A program made the translations under genes and the position numbers. Below the pieces are notes generated by a model. It was given only the letters and a program-made list of their open reading frames with translations, made no database searches and was not told where the DNA came from. Source: a bacterium (GTDB lineage Bacteria > Acidobacteriota > HRBIN11 > JAKEFK01). Taken from it: a stretch of DNA of 64,000 nt. The stretch covers positions 1-64,000 of the forward strand of contig JAKEFK010000226.1 of the NCBI GenBank assembly GCA_022616075.1, read 5' to 3'. Positions 53,061-63,657 of this stretch are shown here, in pieces (the first letter of the stretch is position 1; every line of letters starts with the position of its first letter).

Positions 53061-55277
53061 CTAACTTTGCGTATGAGTCGCAAAACTACTCATCAATTCT
53101 TTCAGCAGCCTGCGGACGTCCTGGTAATCTCTGACATTGTAGGTTGCATGAGAGGCGGTGGTGCCGACTTTCAATGAGTACGCGCCTTCCGGCAAAACTC
53201 GAAACAGATCCTCATCAGTCCAGTCGTCTCCCACCGCAAGTATGAAATCGTAGGGTGTGTTCGAGATAAAATGCAGGCCGGCTGCCCCTTTATCGACTCC
53301 TCCATTTCGGAGTTCCAGAACTTTACTTCCATGGAGCACAACCACATCCATGTTTGCCGTAAGGTGAACGAGAGTGTCCGTGAGCTCTTTCACCCGAATG
53401 GAGGCAAGATCAGGATCGGTCTGGCGGTAATGGAAAGCGAGTGAGTACTCCTTTTGTTCCACAAAGGATCCAGGCAAGCGGTCGGCGAACAACTCCATAA
53501 TGGGAAGAAGATTCTCTTTCCACATAACGTTCAACGGCTTGAGCATTTTCCAATCTTCATTGCGAATACGCAACCACACGCCGTGTTCGGCTACCAGATT
53601 TGCATCTCGAAAAGGGAACCAACGGTCGATTGTTTTCTTATCACGCCCTGTGATCAGAACGACATCCGCAAGCTCCGAAAGATCCTTGATCAGGTGTTGC
53701 AATGCAGCATCCGGCTGCGCGAGTCTGGGTTCGCGGGCGAATGGAACGATCGTTCCATCGTAGTCGAGTAAAACGATTCTTCGTTTGGATTGCGCGAACC
53801 TGTCAATCAGATCTTTCCTGGCCTGAGCCGGCAACAGCTTCGCGTTGAATTTTCGCTGGTACTCTTTGACCTGAACAACCGTTTGCAGAAAGTCGTTCGC
53901 CCAGTGATTCACATCATAACGCTTCAGCCTTTTTTGCATCAACGTGTTTCTGATTTTCTGTTCCTCCGCCGGCATCATCAGCGCCGTCTCCAGCGCGTCA
54001 GAAATCTCCTGTGGCGTGTTTGGATTGATTAGAATCGCTTCTCCCATTTCTCTTGCGGCGCCGGCCATCTCACTCAAAATCAAAACCCCCGTTTGATCGA
54101 TTCGCGAAGAAATGTACTCTTTGGCAATCAGGTTCATTCCATCTCTAAGCGGCGTCACAAGCATGACGTCGCTTAATCCATAGAGAGCAATCATCTCCTC
54201 GAAAGGCAGCGATCTGTACTGGTAGAGAATGGGCGTCCAGGAGATGTCTGCGAACCTTCCATTGATTCGGCCTACTTGTTCATCGATCTCTTTTTTCATC
54301 ATCTGGTAATGCTGAAGCGCCACGCGTGAAGGAACGACGATCAGCAGCAGCACAACCTTTCCGCGCCATTCCGGATTCCTTTCCAGAAACAATTCATAAC
54401 CGGCCAGCCGGTGGGTGATCCCCTTTGAATAGTCCAAACGATCGATAGATAGAATCACCCGCGATTCTTGCAAACTCTTCCTTATCTCCTCTGATTCGCG
54501 GAGCACAGAGGCTTCGCCTGCGGTCTGAAAAAATTTTTGAAAATCAATGCCCATGGGAAAGGTTTCTGCTTTCACAATGTGATCCTCATCAAAAATTTGC
54601 CCCATGCAATGTTCCCGTCCCAGAAGCCGAAGCACGCAACGAAAGAAATATTGAACGTAGTCATGAGTATGGAATCCGACAAGATCTGCGCCCAGCAATC
54701 CTTTGAGAATCTGATTTCGCCAGCGGCTCGGAAGAAGACGAAAGACCTCAAAGGACGGAAAGGGAATATGAAGGAAAAAACCGATCCGGCTTTCGGGCAA
54801 TTTTCGACGGATCATGTTAGGCACAAGCATCAGGTGATAATCGTGAACCCAGATCAAGTCATCCGGACGGGCTATTTCCAGGACCGCCTGACAATACCTT
54901 TCGTTCATTTCTTTGTACTGTTGCCAGTAATGTTCCTCATAAATTGTGTACGCTGGAAAATAATGAAAGAGCGCCCAGATGGTCTTATTGCAGAAACCGT
55001 GATAGAAATTCTCCATTTCCATTTCCGAGAGATAAACTGGGTAGGCATTGAAATTTGCAGAGAATTTTTCCCGAAGGGAGTCCTGGTCCTGCTCCGGAAT
55101 TGTCGCTCCCGGCCAGCCTATCCAAACATATTGCGAGGCAACGATTGAGTTTGAGATGTTCTCCAGATAGGAACGCAATCCTGTCGCGACTCCGCCCGTG
55201 CTTGGCTGAAATACGTAGCCGTCCTCCGACGGTACTACGGTGACCGGTAACCTGTTGCACACCAGAAGTAGACGCAT
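53061..55277 (-). CDS. bifunctional trehalose-6-phosphate synthase / trehalose-phosphatase
   Basis: A 738-residue fusion. Residues 1-480 are a GT20 synthase making trehalose-6-P from UDP-glucose and glucose-6-P (GWPGATIPEQDQD, WVHDYHLMLVPNM, IDRLDYSKGITHRL, TPLRDGMNLIAKEY); residues about 505-738 are a HAD-type phosphatase (LLDYDGTIVPF, TGRDKKTI, VGDDWTDEDLF). The product is trehalose, for osmotic and desiccation protection. The start MRLLLVCNRLPV at 55277 is preferred over the longer frame to 55310. Confidence 0.92.
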   Translation of the reverse strand: MRLLLVCNRLPVTVVPSEDGYVFQPSTGGVATGLRSYLENISNSIVASQYVWIGWPGATIPEQDQDSLREKFSANFNAYPVYLSEMEMENFYHGFCNKTIWALFHYFPAYTIYEEHYWQQYKEMNERYCQAVLEIARPDDLIWVHDYHLMLVPNMIRRKLPESRIGFFLHIPFPSFEVFRLLPSRWRNQILKGLLGADLVGFHTHDYVQYFFRCVLRLLGREHCMGQIFDEDHIVKAETFPMGIDFQKFFQTAGEASVLRESEEIRKSLQESRVILSIDRLDYSKGITHRLAGYELFLERNPEWRGKVVLLLIVVPSRVALQHYQMMKKEIDEQVGRINGRFADISWTPILYQYRSLPFEEMIALYGLSDVMLVTPLRDGMNLIAKEYISSRIDQTGVLILSEMAGAAREMGEAILINPNTPQEISDALETALMMPAEEQKIRNTLMQKRLKRYDVNHWANDFLQTVVQVKEYQRKFNAKLLPAQARKDLIDRFAQSKRRIVLLDYDGTIVPFAREPRLAQPDAALQHLIKDLSELADVVLITGRDKKTIDRWFPFRDANLVAEHGVWLRIRNEDWKMLKPLNVMWKENLLPIMELFADRLPGSFVEQKEYSLAFHYRQTDPDLASIRVKELTDTLVHLTANMDVVVLHGSKVLELRNGGVDKGAAGLHFISNTPYDFILAVGDDWTDEDLFRVLPEGAYSLKVGTTASHATYNVRDYQDVRRLLKELMSSFATHTQS

Positions 55278-55291
55278 CTTTTTTAGTTCTA

Positions 55292-55315
55292 AGTAATGAG
55301 TGATGAGCAATGAGT
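55292..55315. repeat. ATGAGT tandem motif upstream of the trehalose gene
   Basis: AATGAGTGATGAGCAATGAG repeats an eight-base unit about three times, similar to the motif in the rpsU leader at 41865. It overlaps the leader of the minus-strand trehalose gene. Confidence 0.45.
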
Positions 55316-55366
55316 GCTCGCCCCTTTAATCAATATGGCGAATCTATGAAAAATCAAGACAACGAT

Positions 55367-55385
55367 CCCCCTTCATAAGGGGAGG
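55367..55385. repeat. CCCCCTTCATAAGGGGAGG palindrome, copy 1
   Basis: CCCCCTTCATAAGGGGAGG forms a short stem (CCCCTT/AAGGGG). A larger copy stands at 58885-58977. It lies upstream of the MCE operon. Confidence 0.7.
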
Positions 55386-55451
55386 AAACGCCACATAGTG
55401 TCCTTTCTTACTTGTGATAAGTCCCTATTCAGCTATACTTTTGTTCTTGCC

Positions 55452-56219
55452 ATGGGTGCGGTTAACGAAACGCTAAAAAATTGGGTTCTTGAGGTCCAGC
55501 AGTTTACAAGTCTATCGGCGCGGGCCATTGGAGCGTTGTTTACCCGTCCTCGTTTTCCAAACGAAATGTTTTTGCAGATGGATGTTATTGGAGTCGGATC
55601 GCTGAATATTGTTTTGCTGACCGGCTTATTTACCGGCATGGTTCTAGCGTTGCAAACCGCGTTGAGTCTGGAAACTTTCGGAGCAAAAAACTACGTTGGC
55701 CGGGTTGTGAGTCTCTCCATGGTGCGCGAACTTGGACCGGTTCTCACGGCTTTGATGGTTGCGGGACGGGTGGGGTCCGGAATTGCTGCAGAGCTCGGAT
55801 CGATGATGGTAACGGATCAAATTAACGCAATGCGTGCTATGGGCTCCGATCCTCTCAGAAGGCTCGTTGTTCCTCGTCTTCTTGCCGGAGTCGTCATGGT
55901 TCCAATGTTGACTGTAATCTCGGATACAGTAGGCCTCATGGGAGGCTGGCTGATCTCTCTTCTTTTATTAAAAATTCCCGGAGGACTTTATTTTTCTTCT
56001 GCTACCGATGCGCTCATTATTGAAGATATTCTGGGTGGATTGATTAAACCGCTCGTCTTTGGGTTCATCATCTCCATGGTCGGCTGCTATATGGGACTCA
56101 GTACCAGCGGAGGCACGCAGGGAGTGGGACGCGCCACGACCCAGTCTGTTGTAGTCTGTTCCGTCATGATACTGGCGGCGAATTTCTTGCTAACGCGAAT
56201 CTTCTTCGCAATCTTTTAA
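55452..56219 (+). CDS. MlaE-type permease of an MCE lipid ABC transporter
   Basis: A 255-residue membrane protein. LNIVLLTGLFTGMVLALQTA, VSLSMVRELGPVLTALMVAGRVGSG and GSMMVTDQINAMRAMGSDPL are the MlaE/YrbE hallmarks. It is the membrane core of a lipid transporter for outer-membrane asymmetry. The Met at 55452 (MGAVNETLKNW) is chosen over 55398. It leads the operon permease-ATPase-MCE; no mlaC or mlaB is seen. Confidence 0.9.
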   Translation: MGAVNETLKNWVLEVQQFTSLSARAIGALFTRPRFPNEMFLQMDVIGVGSLNIVLLTGLFTGMVLALQTALSLETFGAKNYVGRVVSLSMVRELGPVLTALMVAGRVGSGIAAELGSMMVTDQINAMRAMGSDPLRRLVVPRLLAGVVMVPMLTVISDTVGLMGGWLISLLLLKIPGGLYFSSATDALIIEDILGGLIKPLVFGFIISMVGCYMGLSTSGGTQGVGRATTQSVVVCSVMILAANFLLTRIFFAIF

Positions 56220-57034
56220 TGATGGCTTCCGGCAACGATCAAAACATTATTGAATTACGAAACGTCGACTATTCTGCGGGTCATTTCAGGATTTTGAAAA
56301 ACGTGAGTTTGAAGGTAAAGGCCGGCTCCGCAATCATGATTTGCGGAACAAGCGGCGCGGGTAAAAGCACGGTCTTGAAACTTGTTCTGGGTCTGATCAA
56401 GCCGGATAGCGGTGAAATTTTCGTGGATGGTGAAGAGATCAGCCACTATAACGAAGATGAACTGATGCCCGTGCGTCAGAAACTGGGAATGGTTTTTCAG
56501 GAAAGCGCGCTGTTTGATTCACTCACGGTTCGGGAGAATGTGGGTTACGTTTTGTATGAGCGGTCTCAAATGTCGGATGATGAGATCGAGCAACGCGTTG
56601 TGGAATTGTTGACTCTCGTTGAGTTGGAAGAAATGATCGATAAAATGCCGGCTCAGCTGAGCGGCGGTCAAAAACGCAGAGTAGCCATTGCCCGCGCAAT
56701 GGCTTCCAATCCTCCGATCATCTTATACGATGAGCCCACAGCTGGTCTGGATCCGGTTACATCAAAAACAATCATCAAACAAATGATGAAACTGCGCGAT
56801 TTCCGGAATGTGACTTCAGTTCTTGTTTCTCATAAATTAGAAGACGGCTTCCGGCTTGCCTATAATGTAATAGAACAACATGGTTCTGAGACTCAAATGG
56901 TAAAAGACCAGAGTCGCCAAAGACTATTGGAAACGCGTTTTTATATGCTTCAGGAAGGCGAGGTTATTTTTGAAGGAAACGCGGAAGAGTTTCGAAACTC
57001 CTCCGACCCATATATCCAGGAATTTTTGGTTTGA
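56219..57034 (+). CDS. MlaF-type ATP-binding protein
   Basis: A 271-residue ABC ATPase. Walker A is CGTSGAGKST, Q-loop GMVFQESALFDSLTV, signature LSGGQKRR, Walker B ILYDEPTAGLDPV, switch His in VSHKLED. It sits one base into the end of the permease gene (TAATG) and powers lipid movement. The C-terminal 45 residues after the nucleotide domain are longer than usual. Confidence 0.92.
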   Translation: MMASGNDQNIIELRNVDYSAGHFRILKNVSLKVKAGSAIMICGTSGAGKSTVLKLVLGLIKPDSGEIFVDGEEISHYNEDELMPVRQKLGMVFQESALFDSLTVRENVGYVLYERSQMSDDEIEQRVVELLTLVELEEMIDKMPAQLSGGQKRRVAIARAMASNPPIILYDEPTAGLDPVTSKTIIKQMMKLRDFRNVTSVLVSHKLEDGFRLAYNVIEQHGSETQMVKDQSRQRLLETRFYMLQEGEVIFEGNAEEFRNSSDPYIQEFLV

Positions 57035-57069
57035 AGAATTTTTCGGCGGCATAGAAAGGGAGGCTGCGG

Positions 57070-58122
57070 ATGGCATCCAAAAAAGAAATCGCATGGGCTG
57101 AGCTGAAGGTGGGCGTTCTCATCATCATAGCGTTGGCAATTCTCTCCGCGCTTGTAATTCTTGTTCTTGGTGTCGAATCTCCCTTTGCAAAGCGGTATAC
57201 GCTGTACACTTACTTGCCCAACATAGGCGGTCTGCGTCCGGATTCACAAGTCATGCTCGAAGGTGTGGCGGCAGGTAGCGTAGAAGAATACGAATTTGAA
57301 TCCTCCGATCTTGAAAAAGGTGTCCGTATCAAGATGCGCGTATTGAAAAAATACCAGAATCGAATTCGAACGGATTCGATCGCTAAATTGAGAAGCCTTG
57401 GATTGCTCGGTGATAAATACATAGAAATCTCACAAGGGACACCGAACGGCCGCGTTCTGGAAGAGGGGGAAGTCATCACAGGTGCGCCGCCTCTGGATCT
57501 GGATGAAATGATCGCAAGAGGAACTCATACATTCGATAACTTGAGCAGCACGGTGGATAACATCAAAGCGCTGACTCAGGGAATCCTGGAAGGAGAAGGC
57601 ACAGTCGGGAAGTTAATGCGCGACGATTCCCTTTACAAAAACGTCAATGAAGTAGCGCGAACTTTGCATGAAGGAAAAGGGACCGTGGCTCATCTGATTA
57701 ACGACGCAACTTTGTACAGGGAACTCAGCGCCACTGCAGCCAATCTCCGTAAAGTTAGCGCGCGGATCGAGAAAGGGGAGGGTACTGCGGGCAAGCTGAT
57801 CAGTGACAAAGAAATGGGCGATTCATTGCAATCGAGCATTAAGAAATTGGAAGGAGTGCTTGCGAAAATGGAAAAAGGCGAGGGTACGCTGGGCAAACTC
57901 TCCAGTGATCCTGCTCTCTATAACAATCTCAACAAAGTGACCGCAAATCTGGGTCCCATAACTGAGAAAATTGCGAAGGGCGAAGGCACAGTCGGGAAGC
58001 TTCTTCGCGACAAAGAACTTTACGACAACCTGAATAAGCTGAGTTCCGAAGCGGCTTTGTTGATCAAAGAAGTTCGGAAGGATCCGAAGAAATATCTACG
58101 GATCAAATTCAGCATTTTTTGA
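57070..58122 (+). CDS. MlaD-type MCE protein with tandem GEGTxGKL repeats
   Basis: A 350-residue protein: membrane helix (VGVLIIIALAILSALVILVLG), MCE domain (about 40-130; NIGGLRPDSQVMLEGVAAGS and KLRSLGLLGDKYIEIS), then five copies of a roughly 33-residue unit GEGTVGKL-x-D-x2-LY, with variants at about residues 175, 200, 234, 267 and 302. Such tails probably form a helical needle across the periplasm that carries lipids. It follows the ATPase by 35 bases with aaagggaggc upstream. Confidence 0.88.
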   Translation: MASKKEIAWAELKVGVLIIIALAILSALVILVLGVESPFAKRYTLYTYLPNIGGLRPDSQVMLEGVAAGSVEEYEFESSDLEKGVRIKMRVLKKYQNRIRTDSIAKLRSLGLLGDKYIEISQGTPNGRVLEEGEVITGAPPLDLDEMIARGTHTFDNLSSTVDNIKALTQGILEGEGTVGKLMRDDSLYKNVNEVARTLHEGKGTVAHLINDATLYRELSATAANLRKVSARIEKGEGTAGKLISDKEMGDSLQSSIKKLEGVLAKMEKGEGTLGKLSSDPALYNNLNKVTANLGPITEKIAKGEGTVGKLLRDKELYDNLNKLSSEAALLIKEVRKDPKKYLRIKFSIF

Positions 58123-58126
58123 TTCC

Positions 58127-58204
58127 ACCGCAGAGAACGCGGAGAGCGCAGAGAAAAAATATTTTATCTGTTTTTCGCTCAGCGTTCTCAGCGATCTCTG
58201 CGGT
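58127..58204. repeat. ACCGCAGAGAACGC-type inverted repeat, copy 2
   Basis: accgcagagaacgcggagag at the left is matched by the arm ctcagcgttctcagcgatct and ctgcggt at the right. It begins four bases after the MCE gene stop and ends before the small membrane gene. Confidence 0.8.
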
Positions 58205-58216
58205 AAAAAGAGGAAC

Positions 58217-58363
58217 ATGCTCTGGTTAGTACTTCTCGTGTTGCTATCGTTGTGGATTTTGAAGTTTGGTCTGGCTCTCACCGGGTGGTGGATTCCGGTG
58301 CTGATGCTGGGAGTGTGCTTGTTTTTCCTCGCAAGTTTGTTTGTGCGGCATGAACAACGCTGA
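58217..58363 (+). CDS. small membrane protein, 48 residues
   Basis: The frame MLWLVLLVLLSLWILKFGLA, then GWWIPVLMLGVCLFFLAS, ending VRHEQR, predicts two membrane helices. It resembles the short two-helix proteins of the DUF5670 kind (LWxxxxxLLxLWxLG). gagga five bases before the ATG supports the start. It overlaps the NusG-like start by 14 bases, so it is coupled to it. Confidence 0.65.
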   Translation: MLWLVLLVLLSLWILKFGLALTGWWIPVLMLGVCLFFLASLFVRHEQR

Positions 58364-58856
58364 TCTTCAGTGGTACGCGGTTTATACGAGATCCCGCCAT
58401 GAAAAAACCGTTGCGTCGAGGTTGGAAGAGAAACGGATCGAAGTATTCTTACCACTTCGAAAAGTTTTGAGACGCTGGAAAGATCGCCGCAAAGAGGTTC
58501 TCATGCCTCTCTTCAGCAGCTACGTATTTGTTCGGATCCCCTTTACGCAAAAACTTTCTGTTCTACAAACGCCTGGGGTGGTGCAGATCCTCAGTGAAGG
58601 AAGCAAACCGATGCCGATCCCTGAAGAACAAATTGTGTCGATTCAAAAGCTCGTGGAAAGCGGTTTGACCTACGATCCCTATCCCTATTTGAAGGAAGGC
58701 TCTCTTGTGAGCGTGGTTCGTGGACCCCTTACGGGCGTTCAGGGCATTCTCGTGGAAAAACGAAAGAAACATCTTCTGGTTTTGTCTGTGGATCTGATCC
58801 AGCAGTCTGCGGCGTTGCAGGTCGATATCAGTGATACGGATGTGGCAGGAATGTAG
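58350..58856 (+). CDS. NusG-like (RfaH/UpxY-type) transcription antitermination protein
   Basis: A 168-residue NusG paralog: NGN domain (residues 8-110: WYAVYTRSRHEKTVASRLEE, FLPLRKVLRRW, MPLFSSYVFVRI, PGVVQILSE) and a KOW domain (VVRGPLTGVQGILVEKRKKH). Specialised NusG paralogs load onto long polysaccharide or secretion operons. Placed just before cysQ and the sulfate-activating enzyme, it may help transcription of that group. Confidence 0.85.
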   Translation: MNNADLQWYAVYTRSRHEKTVASRLEEKRIEVFLPLRKVLRRWKDRRKEVLMPLFSSYVFVRIPFTQKLSVLQTPGVVQILSEGSKPMPIPEEQIVSIQKLVESGLTYDPYPYLKEGSLVSVVRGPLTGVQGILVEKRKKHLLVLSVDLIQQSAALQVDISDTDVAGM

Positions 58857-58884
58857 CCCCGTAACATAAGGTTGTAAACTGATT

Positions 58885-58977
58885 CCTCCCCGTTATGAAG
58901 GGGAGGTAGGAGGGGGTTGGATGAAAACTTATGGAACTATTTCAACCACCCTCTGACTCCCCCTTCATAAAGGGGAG
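58885..58977. repeat. CTCCCC/GGGGAG double palindrome, copy 2
   Basis: Two stems (CTCCCCGTTATGAAGGGGAG and CCCCCTTCATAAAGGGG) stand about 65 bases apart, and the sequences between (aggagggggttg and caaccaccctctg) also pair. It fills the gap before cysQ. Confidence 0.75.
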
Positions 58978-58992
58978 AAGGCTAACATTGAA

Positions 58993-61519
<2,527 letters not shown>

Positions 61520-61525
61520 CTGAGC

Positions 61526-61569
61526 GCAGGCTTCCAGCCTGCATTATGGGCCGCAGGCATCTTGCCTGC
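61526..61569. repeat. GCAGGC/GCCTGC double palindrome
   Basis: Two hairpins GCAGGC-N5-GCCTGC (61526-61542 and 61553-61569) stand head to tail in the gap between the sulfate gene and the HAD gene, related to the one at 8851. It begins seven bases after a stop codon. Confidence 0.8.
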
Positions 61570-61578
61570 ATTATGTAT

Positions 61579-62220
61579 ATGATTCCAGTAATTCTGTTCG
61601 ATCTTGACAACACACTTTATACCGAAGAATGTGGAATTTTTGATCTCATCGACCAACGAATGGATGAATGGCTGATCACGAGACTTCAAGTGCCGCAATC
61701 GGAAGTGAGTGATTTTCGCCGGAAATATTTCCTGCGATACGGGACCACTCTTCGGGGGTTGATGCTGCATCATCAAGTCGAACCGATGGACTTCTTGCGT
61801 TTCGTTCACGACGTTCCGGTAAAGGATTTTCTTTCGATTGATCTGGATTTGCGGCGAACGCTCGAAGAAATTGTGAGCCGGAAAATCATCTTCACCAACA
61901 GTGACGAAGCGCATGCGAATCGCATTCTGGATGCGCTCGGCATTCGGGATCTGTTCGAAAAAATCTTTGATATCGAAGCCATGGGTTTCGTTCCCAAACC
62001 GAACCCGGAAGCCTACCAGGCTGTCTTGAACTACGCCGGTGTACGGCCCGCGGAATGTTTGTTAATCGATGACATGGAACGAAATCTGAAACCGGCAAAG
62101 GCTCTGGGAATGCGTACGGTGTTGATAGGATCAGGAGAGCCTGCGGAAGATAGTCATCACGCGATTGCCAATATCAAGGAACTGAATCTGGCGCTTCACA
62201 GAATTGTGGACCAAAATTAG
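61579..62220 (+). CDS. HAD-superfamily hydrolase (pyrimidine 5'-nucleotidase-like)
   Basis: A 213-residue Rossmannoid phosphatase: motif I LFDLDNTLY with both Asp, motif II FTNSDEAH, motif III Lys in GFVPKPNPEAY and motif IV LLIDDMERNL. The helical cap (TEECGIFDLIDQRMDEWL) is like SDT1/pyrimidine nucleotidases. The Met at 61579 (or 61573) is chosen because upstream codons come from a repeat. Confidence 0.85.
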   Translation: MIPVILFDLDNTLYTEECGIFDLIDQRMDEWLITRLQVPQSEVSDFRRKYFLRYGTTLRGLMLHHQVEPMDFLRFVHDVPVKDFLSIDLDLRRTLEEIVSRKIIFTNSDEAHANRILDALGIRDLFEKIFDIEAMGFVPKPNPEAYQAVLNYAGVRPAECLLIDDMERNLKPAKALGMRTVLIGSGEPAEDSHHAIANIKELNLALHRIVDQN

Positions 62221-62241
62221 ATTACAATATAGACTTCCGCT

Positions 62242-62754
62242 ATGATCGATCAATCTTTTCTGAGGAACGTCTTTCTGTTTAAGAATCTTGATGAAACAGA
62301 GAATGACAGGATCAGCGGTCTGCTGAAGGAAGAGAATTTCAATGAAGGGGACATCATTCTTACGGAAGGGCATGCCGGAAACGCTTTGTATGTGATCTGG
62401 TCCGGCAGAGTTAGAGTGAGCCGGCAATTCGATCAGGAATTTTTTGTTTTGACCGAATTAGGTCCGCATGATTTTTTCGGAGAGATGTCGCTGATCGACG
62501 ATTTTCCTACTTCCGCTACGGTTGACGCGCTTACCGAGACCACGGTTCTCAAGATGAGCCGTGAAGATTTTAAGTTCCTTACTTCTGTCGATGATGAGCT
62601 CACCTCGAAGATATGGGAGTCTATTGCCCGGAGTCTGATTAGAAGAATCCGCAAGACAGGCGAGCTTGTGAAAATGTACTACGGATTGAACAAGGCTCTT
62701 TGTGAAAACGAACAGTTTCGTGAGTTATATACTTCCTGGAGTTTCCACAGATAA
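62242..62754 (+). CDS. cyclic-nucleotide-binding domain protein (no DNA-binding domain)
   Basis: A 170-residue single cNMP-binding domain: LKEENFNEGDIILTEGHAGN, YVIWSGRVRVSRQF and the phosphate-binding cassette FFGEMSLIDDFPTSATVDA. The key Glu is present, but the Arg that usually binds the phosphate is Thr in DFPTSATV, so ligand binding may differ. No HTH follows, so it acts through protein contacts. It is followed by a repeat and a convergent PP2C phosphatase. Confidence 0.82.
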   Translation: MIDQSFLRNVFLFKNLDETENDRISGLLKEENFNEGDIILTEGHAGNALYVIWSGRVRVSRQFDQEFFVLTELGPHDFFGEMSLIDDFPTSATVDALTETTVLKMSREDFKFLTSVDDELTSKIWESIARSLIRRIRKTGELVKMYYGLNKALCENEQFRELYTSWSFHR

Positions 62755-62759
62755 TAAGC

Positions 62760-62817
62760 AAAGTAGCGTAGGCGTCTCGCCTACGTAATGCGCAGACGGG
62801 ACGTCCGCGCTACTTTT
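62760..62817. repeat. palindromic repeat family A, copy 8
   Basis: aaagtagcgtaggcgtctcg and the reverse arm gggacgtccgcgctacttt stand between convergent genes. The PP2C gene's final Lys codons and TAG stop are in this arm (AAAAAGTAG). Confidence 0.85.
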
Positions 62818-63571
62818 TAAACTTCAGCACAACCGCGGTGATGTTATCTTTACCGCCTGCTTCATTGGCAAGGTGAATGAGTGCTTCGCAGACACCCGCA
62901 AGATCGCCTTCCTTCTCCTTTAACACTGCGGCCATCTGATCAGCTTCGACCAATCCGTGGAGACCGTCACTGCAAAGAAGAATCAGGTCCCCATCGGCCA
63001 GCTGAATCTCCTGGATCGGGAATTCAATATCCTCTTTCGAGCCGATCGCTTTGGAGAGCACATTTTTCAACGGAATCCGCTGCAACTGTTCTTCGGTGAA
63101 TGCGCGACGCACCCATGTTTCATTCAGCCACACATCGTCCCTGGTGAGAAGCTTCACCTCCTTTTCACGCCATAGATAAGCTCTGGAATCACCGACGGAA
63201 ACCAGGGACGCAACATCATCGGAAATCACCGTCGCCACAGCTGTGGTGCCCATGCCTGTGTATTCCTGATGGGAGTCGGCAAGTTGCCATATCTTGTGAT
63301 TTGCAAGTTTGACCGCCGTCCGCAACCTGTTTGCGTCAAAACTCATTTTGGGATCGATCCCAAATGGCCATGTCAGCTCCCTTTCCTGGTGAGATCGCAC
63401 CATGAAGTTTTCAATGCTTTTTACCGCCGTCTGGGAGGCTACATCTCCAGCGTTATGCCCACCCATTCCATCTGCGACGACGTACAGATTAATGTCCCGA
63501 TTCACGATATAGGAGTCTTCGTTCCGTTGCCGCTTCCTCCCTATGTCACTGGTACCGTAAGCACTGATCAT
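62810..63571 (-). CDS. PP2C-type serine/threonine protein phosphatase
   Basis: A 253-residue metal-dependent phosphatase (PrpC/Stp type). Motifs: KRQRNEDSYIV, VVADGMGGHNAGDVAS, VSVGDSRAYLW, LLCSDGLHGLV and GGKDNITAVVL give the four metal Asp. It would oppose Ser/Thr kinases in this organism. The start at 63571 (MISAYGTSDIG) fits the family; the stop is repeat-derived. Confidence 0.9.
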   Translation of the reverse strand: MISAYGTSDIGRKRQRNEDSYIVNRDINLYVVADGMGGHNAGDVASQTAVKSIENFMVRSHQERELTWPFGIDPKMSFDANRLRTAVKLANHKIWQLADSHQEYTGMGTTAVATVISDDVASLVSVGDSRAYLWREKEVKLLTRDDVWLNETWVRRAFTEEQLQRIPLKNVLSKAIGSKEDIEFPIQEIQLADGDLILLCSDGLHGLVEADQMAAVLKEKEGDLAGVCEALIHLANEAGGKDNITAVVLKFKK

Positions 63572-63597
63572 GCGTACAACATAATACTTGACTGTAA

Positions 63598-63618
63598 GGG
63601 CGACCACAAGGGTCGCCC
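63598..63618. repeat. GGGCGACC hairpin upstream of two divergent genes
   Basis: GGGCGACC (63598-63605) faces GGTCGCCC (63611-63618) over five bases. It lies in the gap of the divergent PP2C and penicillin-binding protein genes. Confidence 0.6.
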
Positions 63619-63657
63619 CCTACCAGTTTTCGGAGCATTGCTGTATCTTTAATTGCT

